This document shows, piece by piece, positions 1-9,094 of a stretch of 64,000 nt of DNA. This DNA is from Methylovulum sp. GTDB taxonomy: Bacteria; Pseudomonadota; Gammaproteobacteria; Methylococcales; Methylomonadaceae. Location: the NCBI GenBank assembly GCA_030653435.1, contig JAURZI010000025.1:1-64000 (forward strand), written 5' to 3'. Below the pieces are notes generated by a model, which saw only the letters and a program-made list of their open reading frames with translations, did no database searches and was not told where the DNA came from. The position numbers and the translations under genes are program-made. Numbering within the stretch: position 1 is the stretch's first letter; each line of letters starts with the position of its first letter.

Positions 1-490
1 TACAGCTTTAAAACCGTTGCCGGTGATGACGCCGCCTTGGTGAGCATCAATGCCAACACCGGCGCCGTGACATTAAGAAGCCCGGCCAACTTTGAAACCA
101 AAGCCAGCTATAGCTTTACCGTGGTCAGCACCGACGCGGCAGGCCTGACGGCTGAAAAAGCGGTGGTCGCCAATGTCACCAATGTCAACGAAGCCCCTGT
201 GTTCACGTCCGGCAGCACCGGTAGCGTCGCCGAAAACGCAGCTATCGCCACGGTGATTTACACCGCTGCCGCCAGCGATGTCGATGCCGGTGATACGCGT
301 AGCTACAGCCTGAAAGCGGCAACCGGCGATGTCGCCTTGCTAACCATCAACGCCAACACCGGCGCTGTGACACTACTAAGCCCCGCCGACTTTGAAACCA
401 AAGCCAGCTACAGCTTTACCGTGGTCAGCACTGATAAAGGTGGCCTGACGGCTGAAAAAGCGGTGGTTGCGAATGTGGTCAATGTCAACG
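1..490 (+). repeat. Two tandem ~300 bp cadherin-like repeat units
   Basis: The stretch from base 1 and the stretch from base 304 are near copies: the blocks at 43-150 and 343-450 differ at few positions and encode almost the same residues. The period is 300 bp, with a one-codon difference near the start of each unit. More copies probably lie upstream of the window. Such similar DNA copies can change in number by recombination and are a common place for assembly collapse. Confidence 0.85.
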
Positions 491-2001
491 AAGCGCCAAC
501 CTTGACGGGCTTCGCCTCTACCCTTGCCAGCGGCAATGAAGACAACGCAGTGACGGTTACCTTGGATCTGTTAAAAGCCCAAGGCAATGAAGCAGATGTT
601 GACGGCACTGTGAGCGCCTTTGTCGTAAAAGCTCTCAGCACCGGCAGCTTAAACATCGGTTCATCGGCCGGCACTGCGACACCGTGGAATGCCGCAACAA
701 ACAACACCATTGATGCCACACACATCGCTTATTGGACGCCTAAGGCGAATGCCAACGGTGTGCTCAACGCTTTTACCGCCGTAGCGAAAGATAATAATGG
801 GCTGGAATCTGTTGCCGCCATTCAAGCGACGATAAAGGTTAATCCGGTCAATGATGCGCCTGTCCTGACGATGCCCGCAGCAATCAGCTATACCGACACT
901 GTTTTCGATGACACGTTTGCAACCGTGACCCGCTCATTAGCGGCGAGTGATATGGATGGCAATGCCTTAAGTTATGGTATTGCCGGTGGCACAGACAATA
1001 ACAACGGCACCATCAGCAAGAGCAGCGCTTATGGTGTGCTGACGGTAGTTAAGGCGACTGGAGCTTACAGTTTTGTAGCCAATGATGCGGCTATTGAAGC
1101 CTTGACTGTTGCGGCAAACGCCAGCTTCAGGGTTACTGTGTCTGATGGCTTACTGAGCGACAGTCAACCTCTTGTTATCAACATTACCCAAAAAGGTGTC
1201 ACGGAGTCAGGCGGTAATGATGCCCTCGTGGGCACAAAAGGTGATGATATCATTAACGGCCAGTCAGGTGCGGATACGCTGACCGGCGGGGCCGGCAACG
1301 ACACGTTAAACGGCGGTGCCGGCAATGACCAACTGGACGGTGGTACAGGCAACGACCTTATTAGCGGCATCTCAGGTGCGAATACCTTAGTGGGTGGTTC
1401 AGGCAATGACACGTTAATTGGCGGCGTAGGTAATGACAGTCTGGATGGCGGTGCGGATAATGATGTGTTGACCGGCGAAGCAGGCAATGACTCGCTATCC
1501 GGCGGGATCGGCAATGACCAGCTCAGGGGCGGGGCGGGCAATGACTCACTGGCCGGTAATGCGGGTAATGATCTGTTGATGGGCGAAGCAGGCGATGACT
1601 CGCTGGAAGGCGGCGCAGACGATGATATTTTGACGGGCGGCGCAGGCAATGACCTTTTAGATGGCGGTGCGGGCAAGGATGTTTTGTCGGGTGAAGCAGG
1701 CAATGATATTTTTAAATTCACGTCACTTTCTATAGACACCATCAAAGATTTTGTCGTCGCAGATGACAGCCTGCAACTTGAGAACAGCCTATTTACCCAG
1801 CTGACTACGACCGGTGTATTAGACCTTGATCACTTCAAAATAGGCAAAGTTGCCGCCGATGCTGATGATTACCTTGTTTATAACAATAAAAACGGCGCGT
1901 TATTCTATGATGCCGACGGCAATGGTTCTGGGAGCGCCACGCAAATTGCCATGTTAGGCGTCAATTTAGCATTAACCCATGCGGATTTCGTCGTTATTTA
2001 A
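1..2001 (+). CDS. Giant cadherin-like/RTX surface or secreted protein, C-terminal part (5' end outside window)
   Basis: The reading frame is open from base 1, so only the last 666 residues are seen. In order they are two tandem cadherin-like repeats of about 100 residues ([26 protein letters not shown] signatures), two VCBS-like segments with NDAPV-type boundaries (about nt 480-1200), an array of GGxGxDxLxG nonapeptides (about nt 1230-1710), and a C-terminal domain ending in ADFVVI. RTX nonapeptides bind calcium, and proteins with this ending are normally exported by type I secretion using an uncleaved C-terminal signal. The likely role is a large adhesin or extracellular matrix protein; this is inferred from architecture. 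No secretion genes are in the window. A hairpin follows the stop. A catalytic domain in the unseen N-terminal part cannot be excluded. Confidence 0.9.
   Translation, partial: YSFKTVAGDDAALVSINANTGAVTLRSPANFETKASYSFTVVSTDAAGLTAEKAVVANVTNVNEAPVFTSGSTGSVAENAAIATVIYTAAASDVDAGDTRSYSLKAATGDVALLTINANTGAVTLLSPADFETKASYSFTVVSTDKGGLTAEKAVVANVVNVNEAPTLTGFASTLASGNEDNAVTVTLDLLKAQGNEADVDGTVSAFVVKALSTGSLNIGSSAGTATPWNAATNNTIDATHIAYWTPKANANGVLNAFTAVAKDNNGLESVAAIQATIKVNPVNDAPVLTMPAAISYTDTVFDDTFATVTRSLAASDMDGNALSYGIAGGTDNNNGTISKSSAYGVLTVVKATGAYSFVANDAAIEALTVAANASFRVTVSDGLLSDSQPLVINITQKGVTESGGNDALVGTKGDDIINGQSGADTLTGGAGNDTLNGGAGNDQLDGGTGNDLISGISGANTLVGGSGNDTLIGGVGNDSLDGGADNDVLTGEAGNDSLSGGIGNDQLRGGAGNDSLAGNAGNDLLMGEAGDDSLEGGADDDILTGGAGNDLLDGGAGKDVLSGEAGNDIFKFTSLSIDTIKDFVVADDSLQLENSLFTQLTTTGVLDLDHFKIGKVAADADDYLVYNNKNGALFYDADGNGSGSATQIAMLGVNLALTHADFVVI
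1230..1712 (+). repeat. RTX nonapeptide array (calcium-binding repeats)
   Basis: About seventeen consecutive degenerate 27 bp units encode G-G-x-G-N/D-D-x-L-x repeats. In known RTX proteins these fold into a parallel beta-roll that binds calcium outside the cell. The opposite strand also reads open here as a Ser/Pro-rich frame, an artefact of the repeat composition. Confidence 0.9.
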
Positions 2002-2011
2002 GTTCTGATCT

Positions 2012-2041
2012 GGCCTTACAGGTTTTAACACCTGTAAGGCC
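2012..2041 (+). terminator. Hairpin after the RTX gene, possible terminator
   Basis: A perfect 11-bp stem (GGCCTTACAGG / CCTGTAAGGCC) with an 8-base loop starts 11 bases after the stop codon. The T tract is poor, so termination is likely but not certain. It also sits between two convergent genes. Confidence 0.6.
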
Positions 2042-2088
2042 TTAAACAGTTGCTCCTGTATGGCAGGCTGTTTACCCTATGCTTACAG

Positions 2089-2466
2089 TTACCGGCTCGC
2101 CAGATAATCCCTAACTTGCCGGTCACTGGTCGTAATATGATTTACCCACAGGGTCATAAAACCAATAGCCTGCGTTTTCCCCCAATCACCTTCCCTAATA
2201 GCATCGCTTTTTGCAACTAACGAGTCCAGCATCTCGTTATGCTCCTCGCAATGGCGTTTATAGTCCGGGTAGGCCTGTTCCTTCAGTATTTCTTCTTCAT
2301 TATGAAAATGTTCACGGACATGCTTATAAAGCTGCATGATATGCTTAATCAACTCATCATTTGTCTCGCTCTCAATGATTACATTAGCCAATTCAAATAA
2401 ACGCCGATGTTCGCTGTCCATTGTTGCATTGCCTAACGAGTATTCATCTTTCCATTCAAATTTCAT
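2089..2466 (-). CDS. Bacteriohemerythrin
   Basis: This 125-residue protein is a single hemerythrin four-helix bundle of normal length that binds O2 at a non-heme di-iron centre. Visible ligand motifs are MDSEHRRLFELAN near the start, HVREHFHNEEE (H and E ligands), the YPDYKRHCEEHNEM helix, and a C-terminal HITTSD matching the usual HxxxxD. No signal peptide is present, so it is cytoplasmic. The ATG follows a GGGG-rich ribosome site. In Methylococcus capsulatus a bacteriohemerythrin has been proposed to supply O2 to particulate methane monooxygenase; that role here is inference, and O2 storage or sensing is equally possible. The next gene on the same strand is an Aer-like receptor, so a link to aerotaxis is also conceivable. 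Confidence 0.93.
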   Translation of the reverse strand: MKFEWKDEYSLGNATMDSEHRRLFELANVIIESETNDELIKHIMQLYKHVREHFHNEEEILKEQAYPDYKRHCEEHNEMLDSLVAKSDAIREGDWGKTQAIGFMTLWVNHITTSDRQVRDYLASR

Positions 2467-2624
2467 AGTGGCGCCCCTGTTTTTACGCTAAAAGTTAATG
2501 TTTTTATAATTATTCAACCGACTACCAAGCGGGTTGAGTTGTAGCGCGCCTTGCGCGCCTGCTCTGGCTTTTTTTATCCATCTATCCACTGTTGTGCGGA
2601 TTTAAAATGGGTACTGGTCACGCC

Positions 2625-2808
2625 TTACTCCCATCTGATCGAGAAAACATCTAAGTTTTGAAAACCGGAAACGCCTACCGGCACACGAAACGTAGGGCGC
2701 GCCGCGCGCGCCTTTTCCTGTACCGTGCTACCGATGGCCCGCACAGCGCGCCCTACGGTGGAAAAAGGCTGAAAAAACTTCAACGCTTCTTGACTCAGAT
2801 GGGAGTAA
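2625..2808. repeat. Composite palindromic element (nested inverted repeats), MITE- or REP-like
   Basis: The gap between the hemerythrin and chemoreceptor genes (2467-2841) holds no convincing gene but has a nested structure. Outer 14-bp perfect inverted repeats (TTACTCCCATCTGA, 2625-2638 and 2795-2808) enclose an inner GC-rich palindrome whose arms, 2691-2712 and 2736-2757, begin CGTAGGGCGCGCC and end GCGCGCCCTACG. The inner arms closely resemble those of the element at 11162-11240. A half-copy-like stretch (TAGCGCGCCTTGCGCGCC) lies at about 2540-2557. A small non-autonomous element or a REP-type repeat are the main options; no transposase is encoded. The 84-codon frame running through it is not believed. 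Confidence 0.6.
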
Positions 2809-2841
2809 TTATGCAGGCAGTTTTTCTCCAGCCACCTTTAT

Positions 2842-5193
2842 TCAAAACTCTTCCCATTCATCAGCGCCGGCTGCTACGGGCTGTGCTTGCCATTTCGGCT
2901 TGGACGCGGTGACCGGCGCCGGTTGGTTTAACCTGGCCTTGGCTATTGCCGTTTCTTTTCGTATCGGCGCAACAGTGCGGTCAGCAGAGTTTGCACGGCT
3001 ATCCAGTTTAAAACCAGCCACGGTAGCTGACAGATGTTGCGTTTGCTCTTCCATGGATTCCGCCGCCGCTGCGGCTTGCTCCACCAAAGCGGCATTTTGC
3101 TGGGTCACATCGTCCATTTGGGCAATCGCTTGATTAACTTGTTGGATGCCGGACGTTTGTTCAACCGAAGCCGAACTAATGTCAGACATGATCGCCGTAA
3201 CATTACGGATAGAGCTGACGATTTCCTCCATAGTCTGACCGGCATGGGCAACCAGTTTATTACCATCCTGAACTTTATCCACCGAATCATGGATCAGCAC
3301 TTTGATTTCTCCGGCCGCCTTCGCTGCGCGTTGTGCAAGACTACGCACCTCCACGGCGACAACGGCAAAGCCCTTGCCTTTGTCGCCCGCGCGTGCGGCT
3401 TCGACGGCGGCATTGAGCGCCAGAATATTGGTCTGGAAAGCAATATCATCGATGACCGAAATAATGTCACCTATTTTTTGCGAGGACTGATTAATATCAT
3501 CCATCGTCACGACCACTTGCCGCACCACATCGACACCTTTAGCCGCGATATCCGAGGCTTCAACAGCAAGCTGGCTGGCATGCTTGGCATTTTGCGTATT
3601 GGCCTGCACCGTAGAGGTCAGCTCTTCCATGCTCGCGGCCGTTTGTTCCAGACTGGCGGCCTGCTCTTCAGTACGGTGCGAAAGGTCATTGTTACCTGAC
3701 GCAATTTCTTTAGCCGCCGTACGGATGGCATCGGACGCGACTATAATTTCACCGATCATTTCTTTAAGTTTTTCGACGGTGGTGTTGGAATCGTCTTTGA
3801 GCTGGCCGAAAGTACCGGAATAGTCATTGGTGATGGTTTCGGTCAGGTCGCCACGGGACAGCGCATCCAGCACGCGCACGACTTCATTTAAACCGATGGA
3901 ACTGGTTGCCATGAGCCGGTTGATACTTTGCCCCAAAGCCAGGAAAAAACCCGTTTTGTCCTGTTCGTTGATGCGCTGGGTGAAGTCGCCCAGCGCCGCG
4001 CCATCGACAATCCCGGAGATTTCCTGCTCGATTTTAATCTCGGCGGTCCTGTCCAGCCATTCAGCGACAAAACCAATGCGCTCGCCATCTTCACGAATAA
4101 CGGGATTGGCAACAACAATCATATTGTGGCCGCCAATCATTAATTCTGACCGGAACGGACCGGTTAATTTTTCCAGCATGCCGCGTTGATGGGCCGGATT
4201 TTTATGAAAAAAGTCGATATTGGCACCCATCAGTTTGTCAGCATTAAAATCCGGCAATTGTTTGCGTATATCCTGTTCCGCCTTTTTAAACATATTCTCG
4301 ACAGAGCGGTTCATATAAATAATATTAAAATCGGCATTGGCGACCATGACGCCCGACTGGACATTATCCAGCGCCCGGTTGATCCGTAGCGCATCCGCTG
4401 CCAGTTGCCGGGACTCGGCCAATTGCGAATTCATCGTGACTTGCATGATATGCAGCCCACGCAATAAATCGCCCAACTGGTCATTTCTGTTTAAATCAAA
4501 TTTATTCCTTAGATTGCCTTCTATCATGCAATACAGAGCATAAATACCGGTTTCCACCGCACGAGTGACGCCACGCGCCAAACTGATGATGAGCATCGTG
4601 GCAACTGTCGCCGAGAGCGCCGCCATCGCCAGCAGCGAGTATTGCTGGGATAAAAACAACTGGTAGGCCAACAAGCCGATAGGGGCTAAAAAAGCGGCCA
4701 GGCTCAACGCCACTTTTTTCGATAGCGCCGTTTCGCTAACCGCTTTAGCCGCAGCAGCAAGACCCGTGGGCCTTAGCTTCGCCGTGTTGGCGTTCAATTT
4801 TTTGTATAAAATTTCTGCCTGTTCAATCTGTTCGCGTTTTGGCGCATAACGTGCCGAAAAATATTCATGAAGCTGTTCATTTTTATAAACCGGAATCACA
4901 TTGGCTTCGACCCAATAAAAATCGCCTGATTTGGTGCGGTTTTTTACCGGCGCCGCCCAAGGCTTACCCTGTTGTAATGTTGCCCATAAATCCGCAAAGG
5001 CGGCGGGCGGCATGTCAGGATGCCTAATGAGATTATGATTGGCGCCCAGCAATTCTTCCCTGGTATAGCCGCTGATGGCAACAAACGCATCATTGACATA
5101 AGTTATGCGTCCTTTTAAATCGGTTCGGCTAACTAATATTTCGCCCTTTTTCATCAAGACTTCTTTATCAGTCACTGGCATATTGATTTTCAT
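2842..5193 (-). CDS. Aer-like PAS-containing methyl-accepting chemotaxis protein
   Basis: This 783-residue chemoreceptor starts with an Aer-type PAS domain (about 15-120; motifs [25 protein letters not shown]) with no periplasmic ligand domain. Hydrophobic segments follow (about 160-205), then a HAMP-like region, a second PAS-like domain (about 270-385), a second HAMP stretch, and the signalling hairpin centred on [22 protein letters not shown]. It ends in DEWEEF, resembling the C-terminal pentapeptide tether for CheR/CheB. By analogy with Aer it should sense redox or O2 through the first PAS and signal to CheA/CheW; the cofactor is not provable from sequence. The frame can start at a GTG at 5205, but the ATG at 5193 ([11 protein letters not shown]) is the better match to Aer-type N termini. 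No che genes are in the window. Confidence 0.92.
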   Translation of the reverse strand: MKINMPVTDKEVLMKKGEILVSRTDLKGRITYVNDAFVAISGYTREELLGANHNLIRHPDMPPAAFADLWATLQQGKPWAAPVKNRTKSGDFYWVEANVIPVYKNEQLHEYFSARYAPKREQIEQAEILYKKLNANTAKLRPTGLAAAAKAVSETALSKKVALSLAAFLAPIGLLAYQLFLSQQYSLLAMAALSATVATMLIISLARGVTRAVETGIYALYCMIEGNLRNKFDLNRNDQLGDLLRGLHIMQVTMNSQLAESRQLAADALRINRALDNVQSGVMVANADFNIIYMNRSVENMFKKAEQDIRKQLPDFNADKLMGANIDFFHKNPAHQRGMLEKLTGPFRSELMIGGHNMIVVANPVIREDGERIGFVAEWLDRTAEIKIEQEISGIVDGAALGDFTQRINEQDKTGFFLALGQSINRLMATSSIGLNEVVRVLDALSRGDLTETITNDYSGTFGQLKDDSNTTVEKLKEMIGEIIVASDAIRTAAKEIASGNNDLSHRTEEQAASLEQTAASMEELTSTVQANTQNAKHASQLAVEASDIAAKGVDVVRQVVVTMDDINQSSQKIGDIISVIDDIAFQTNILALNAAVEAARAGDKGKGFAVVAVEVRSLAQRAAKAAGEIKVLIHDSVDKVQDGNKLVAHAGQTMEEIVSSIRNVTAIMSDISSASVEQTSGIQQVNQAIAQMDDVTQQNAALVEQAAAAAESMEEQTQHLSATVAGFKLDSRANSADRTVAPIRKETAIAKARLNQPAPVTASKPKWQAQPVAAGADEWEEF

Positions 5194-5440
5194 AATAAAT
5201 TCCACATTAAATTATTTTGTCGTTGATTAAATAATTAGGCCGTATAACTCACTTATATCTTACATAAATTTTTAATCATTATATATTATTTCAGTATTTT
5301 CATCATTTATTATGTTGGTATTACACCCGGAACAGTTTGAAAAAGGTATGCGATGCGTACCTAGGAACTGCTTCCGGCCCACAGTAAAGAAAAAAGAATT
5401 GATATTCAAAATATTAGATTGGATCTCGTTAGACGCTCGT

Positions 5441-5545
5441 TCCCAAGCTGCCGCTTGGGAATGCGGTCCTGGAAGCTCTAGCTTCCTGTCACTCTCGAAG
5501 CAGGAGCTTCTGAAACTTGGGTTACCAAGCCAGAGCTTGGTAACC
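5441..5545. repeat. Cluster of four consecutive hairpins with AGC...GCT cores
   Basis: The gap 5206-5587 has no credible gene. It contains four adjacent hairpins, each with a 4-base loop closed by AGC/GCT: TCCCAAGC-TGCC-GCTTGGGA (5441-5460), GGAAGC-TCTA-GCTTCC (5471-5486), GAAGC-AGGA-GCTTC (5497-5510), and GGTTACCAAGC-CAGA-GCTTGGTAACC (5520-5545, an 11-bp perfect stem). The arms differ in sequence while the design is constant, so this is a structured intergenic repeat family rather than a CRISPR or one terminator. It lies upstream of the chemoreceptor and just past the end of the GGDEF-EAL gene. Frames read across it are not believed. Confidence 0.7.
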
Positions 5546-5587
5546 AGCGCAAAACCGTATTGTGACTGTGCGAAGTATAGACATGGG

Positions 5588-8095
5588 TCACTCGCCCAAT
5601 AGCGCCTCAAACTCCGCCAACGGCACCGGCCTGCTGAACAAATAACCCTGATAGGCGAAACAGCCCAGGCGTTCGAGACCAGCCCGTTGTTCTTCAGTCT
5701 CCACGCCCTCGGCGATAACGTTAAGCCCTAAATTATTAGCCATGCCGATAATAGTCTGGACTATCGCGGCATCGTTTGGGTCGGTGGTGATATCCCTGAC
5801 GAAGGACTGGTCGATTTTCAATTGGGTAAGCGGCAGCTTTTTCAAGTAAGCTAACGAAGAATAGCCCGTGCCAAAATCATCCATAGAAAACCGGATACCC
5901 AACCGTTTTAGCTCGTCCATTTTTTCGATGGCTTCTGTGACGTTGTGCATGATCAAGCTCTCGGTCAGCTCCAACTTAAGCCGTGTAGCATCTGCACCTG
6001 TTTCTTCGAGTATCTTGCACAATTGCCCAACGAAATCGGGTTGGCTGAACTGGCGCACGCTCACATTGACAGCAAGCTGCAAATCCCGGGTAAGCGGCTT
6101 GCCCGCCCAGGCCTTGAGCTGCCTGCAGGCGGTCTGCAATACCCAGTCGCCAATCGGCACGATCAACCCGGTTTCCTCGGCGATAGGGATAAATCGGTCA
6201 GGGGAAATCAACCCGCGTTGTGGATGCGCCCAGCGCAGCAGCATTTCCGCGCCGAGCACACCTTGGGTGTTATGGATTTGGACTTGATAGTAAAGCGTGA
6301 ATTGCTCCTGTTCCAGCGCCTGCCTTAACTCTGATTCCAGGACCATGCGGGTTTCCAGTAATGTCTGCATGTCTGGATCGAAAAAACGCAGGGTATTGCG
6401 CCCGGCGCGTTTGGCCTCATACATCGCGACATCGGCATGCTTGAGCACCGATTCAGCGGTCAAACCGATACCGGAATACAGGCTGATGCCGCCGCTGGCT
6501 GAACTCAGGTGTTGTTGCCCGTCTAGCCAATAGGGCTGGTTTAGCATAGCCAAGACTTTTTCGCCGACGGCTTCAGCTTGCACAGCGGCCTGGTCTTGCC
6601 TGGAATCCAGATCTTCCAGCATGATGACAAATTCGTCGCCGCCCAAGCGCGCTACCGTATCACCTTGGCGCACACAGGATTTTAACCGTTGCGAAACTTC
6701 AACCAGCAACAAATCGCCGATGCCGTGGCCCTTGGTGTCATTGATGACCTTGAAGTTATCGAGGTCAATCAGCAGGACGGCACAATGGCTGTGGTTGCGA
6801 GCGCTGCAGCTTATGGACAGCTCCAGGCGGTCATTCAGCAAACGCCGATTGGGAAGATCCGTGAGCGGGTCGTAGAAGGCAAGGCGATAGATGGCGGCTT
6901 CGGCATCTTTATGCTCGCTGAGGTCGGTAAAGGCGCCGACATAATTGACGATTTGTCCGGCAGGGTCGGTCACTGCCGAGATCGTTAGCCACTTGGGATA
7001 AATCTCGCCATTTTTGCGCCTGTCCCATATTTCCCCTTGCCATTGTTTTTCCGTTATCAACTTTTCCCATAACGCCTTATAAAAAGCGGCATCATGCCGA
7101 CTGGACTTCAAAATAGCCGGGGTTTTGCCGATCACTTCTGCGGCACTGTACCCTGTCAGCCGCGTAAAAGCGCTGTTGACCCGCAGGATGTAGTTATTGG
7201 CATCGGTGACCATAATGCCCTCTTGCGATTCCATCGCGGTGGCAGCAATACGCAGCTCCCGTTCAGCCGATCTTTGCTGGCTGATGTCGCGGGCGATGAC
7301 AACCAGCCATTTGCGCCCGCCGTCCACCTTGAATAGCGGCGTCGTACGTACTTCGAACTCGCAGGAACGGCCCGCGTCATCAACACTGTGCGTTTGAAAA
7401 ATAATTAAATGACGCGCAACCCAGGCGAATTCTTCTTCCTTGGCGCATTTTTCGTACATCGTATGCTGCTCTGGGTTTATCGTGGCGAGTTCCAGGTTGG
7501 TCCTGCCTTGCCAGGCAACGTCACGAAGTTTGAACAACCGCTGGGCGAACTCATTGGCGACTAGCCAACGCCCTTCGCCGTCTTTAAGAAAAATAGCGTC
7601 CGGTATCGTCTCTATCAGCGTCGTTAGCTGTTTGCTGAGCAGGTGTAGCTTAGCCTCGCTGTCTTGCAAAGCCTGTTGCGACAGCTTCCGTTGTTCAATT
7701 TCCTGCTCCAGCTCCGCAGGTGATGGCAAGCGCAAGGCTAGCGGAAGCACCCACACCAAATAAACCGCCGTGATAATCGACAATACTGCGGTAATGGCTT
7801 TCAGCAAGGCATCCAACCCGTAGAACGGATGCCATAACAGCACGATAGAAAATAAATGCGTGGTACCGCAGGCCAGGATGAACACGCTGAACATCAGGAA
7901 AACCCAGCGGAATTGCAGGTCTTTGCGATGCCAGACAAAATAAGCCAATGCGAAGGGGATGGAGTAATAGGCCAACGCGATCAGGGCATCCGAGATGACG
8001 TATGTCCAGAGTAGGCCAGGCGTCCATTGGATACAGAAACCATGCGGCATCCAGCCATTTTCGCTAACGGCATCAGTGAGCAATTGTTCAAGCAT
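5588..8095 (-). CDS. Ethylene-receptor-type membrane domain fused to PAS-PAS-GGDEF-EAL (cyclic di-GMP enzyme)
   Basis: This 835-residue protein opens with a three-helix membrane domain (about 28-125) that aligns without gaps to plant ETR1. D36, Y43, I73, C76 and H80 match ETR1 D25, Y32, I62, C65 and H69, and the FILACGTTH motif carries the Cu(I)-binding Cys and His. A coiled coil and two PAS domains (about 150-275 and 280-400) follow. The GGDEF domain has an intact GGDEF at about 485 and the RxxD inhibitory site (RQGD) five residues before it. The EAL domain has EMLLRW at about 615, plus DDFGTGYSS and IAEGVE. Both cyclic di-GMP synthesis and breakdown look possible. The start has a strong GGAGG site. 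The fold match is clear; ethylene or copper binding is inferred from conserved residues, and some bacterial relatives may instead scaffold other sensors. Confidence 0.92.
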   Translation of the reverse strand: MLEQLLTDAVSENGWMPHGFCIQWTPGLLWTYVISDALIALAYYSIPFALAYFVWHRKDLQFRWVFLMFSVFILACGTTHLFSIVLLWHPFYGLDALLKAITAVLSIITAVYLVWVLPLALRLPSPAELEQEIEQRKLSQQALQDSEAKLHLLSKQLTTLIETIPDAIFLKDGEGRWLVANEFAQRLFKLRDVAWQGRTNLELATINPEQHTMYEKCAKEEEFAWVARHLIIFQTHSVDDAGRSCEFEVRTTPLFKVDGGRKWLVVIARDISQQRSAERELRIAATAMESQEGIMVTDANNYILRVNSAFTRLTGYSAAEVIGKTPAILKSSRHDAAFYKALWEKLITEKQWQGEIWDRRKNGEIYPKWLTISAVTDPAGQIVNYVGAFTDLSEHKDAEAAIYRLAFYDPLTDLPNRRLLNDRLELSISCSARNHSHCAVLLIDLDNFKVINDTKGHGIGDLLLVEVSQRLKSCVRQGDTVARLGGDEFVIMLEDLDSRQDQAAVQAEAVGEKVLAMLNQPYWLDGQQHLSSASGGISLYSGIGLTAESVLKHADVAMYEAKRAGRNTLRFFDPDMQTLLETRMVLESELRQALEQEQFTLYYQVQIHNTQGVLGAEMLLRWAHPQRGLISPDRFIPIAEETGLIVPIGDWVLQTACRQLKAWAGKPLTRDLQLAVNVSVRQFSQPDFVGQLCKILEETGADATRLKLELTESLIMHNVTEAIEKMDELKRLGIRFSMDDFGTGYSSLAYLKKLPLTQLKIDQSFVRDITTDPNDAAIVQTIIGMANNLGLNVIAEGVETEEQRAGLERLGCFAYQGYLFSRPVPLAEFEALLGE

Positions 8096-8485
8096 TTTCG
8101 CCTCCGCTGACCGCCGTTAGGCCTGGACACCGGTTTGCGTGCTGCAAAAACAGGGGCAAAGGGTGCGAAGGGGGGGGGAGAAAAAGCGGGCGGCTAGGGC
8201 AATGCCACCGGATAATTGCCGACAGGCTGCTTAGTGACCAGGTGTCGGGCAAGCAATAGCTGTCAAGGGATGTGTGTAGAATTTGATCGGCAAGGCGATT
8301 TAAAACTTGATTGGACACACGCGCCTCCTGCCTGATAGGCATTCGTCAATTACCCATGGACAGGCCATGAGGGGTAAGTTAACGAGGCGTGTTCTTGGCC
8401 CCATGATTTCGATGCCGGGGGCAGGGGCAAACCGAATCCAGTTGCTAATATAAGTGACTTGCCCTAAAAAGCAAGCGTATTTTTC
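8096..8485. other. Intergenic region between GGDEF-EAL gene and response regulator, no gene seen
   Basis: These 390 bases form the leader of the GGDEF-EAL gene on the minus strand. A run of nine G at about 8170-8178 and a short TGCCT-GAT-AGGCA hairpin at 8329-8341 are the only marked features. An open minus-strand frame (8088-8342) is low-complexity Pro/Leu-rich and is not believed. The promoter of the downstream gene should lie here, but I could not pick one with confidence. Confidence 0.4.
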
Positions 8486-9094
8486 CTAAGTCCCAAGATT
8501 CAGGGTTTCAGCCGCCGTAATAATATCCAGCGCCAGTTCCGCCAAACTGCGGCGCTGGCTACGGGCAGTTTTACGCAACAGCTCAAAGGCCGGTTTGCGG
8601 GCAAGACGGTATTGCACCATGGTAATCCCTATGGCAATGCTGATGTCACGCTCACTATCGAGGGCCTGTTGCAGCTGTTGCCCTGTCGTCCTCAAACCGC
8701 GAAGCTCTGCGGCGCGGGCCAGGGCGGCCTCTATGGCCGGCACCAGTTGCGGCACATCGACCGGTTTCACCAAATAGCCCAGCGCCCCGCAACTGGCGGC
8801 CTGTTCGGCAATCTCAACATCGCTATAGGCCGTCAGCAACATGAACGGGACATGGTCAAATGAGCGCAGCCGGGCTGCCAGTTCCAGCCCGTTCCTGCCG
8901 GGCATGTTGACATCGAGTACAACCAAATCCGGTCGTTCCCCGCTCGCCAGCATGGCTTCTGCATCGTCTACGGATTCTGCCGTGCTGACACGATAACCGG
9001 CAAGCGTCAGCCCCTGGACAAGAATCATCAATATCAGCCGGTCATCGTCGACGAGCAGCAAATAGCGTGGTTTACTCAGGGCATTAGCATTCAT
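8486..9094 (-). CDS. Response regulator with ANTAR RNA-binding output domain
   Basis: This 202-residue protein has an N-terminal receiver domain with acidic residues D16-D18, phospho-acceptor D61 (VVLDVNMPG), T88 and K110. A coiled linker and a C-terminal ANTAR domain (about 148-198; AIGITMVQYRLARKPAFELL and ARSQRRSLAELA) follow. ANTAR regulators of the AmiR/NasT/PdtaR type bind paired RNA hairpins and prevent transcription termination. It overlaps the upstream kinase gene by ATGA, so the two are translationally coupled and should form one two-component pair. Targets are unknown. Dual-hairpin ANTAR sites in leaders would be expected somewhere in the genome; I did not recognise one in this window. 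Confidence 0.92.
   Translation of the reverse strand: MNANALSKPRYLLLVDDDRLILMILVQGLTLAGYRVSTAESVDDAEAMLASGERPDLVVLDVNMPGRNGLELAARLRSFDHVPFMLLTAYSDVEIAEQAASCGALGYLVKPVDVPQLVPAIEAALARAAELRGLRTTGQQLQQALDSERDISIAIGITMVQYRLARKPAFELLRKTARSQRRSLAELALDIITAAETLNLGT

Noticed and set aside
1164-1745. 193-codon minus-strand frame rich in Ser and Pro
   Set aside because: It is antisense to the RTX repeat array; the repeating 27-bp unit keeps the opposite strand free of stops. No family features.
2658-2912. 84-codon plus-strand frame
   Set aside because: It runs through a palindromic repeat and into the end of the chemoreceptor gene; Arg-rich composition reflects the GC-rich palindrome.
5441-5545. CRISPR array
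   Set aside because: The repeated units are hairpins with different arms, not identical direct repeats with unique spacers, and no cas genes are near.
5272-5610. Open frames on both strands across the hairpin cluster
   Set aside because: Palindromic DNA reads open both ways; no ribosome site or recognisable protein.
8088-8342. 84-codon minus-strand frame upstream of the ethylene-type sensor
   Set aside because: Low-complexity Pro/Leu/Ser content over a G run; overlaps the sensor start and has no support.
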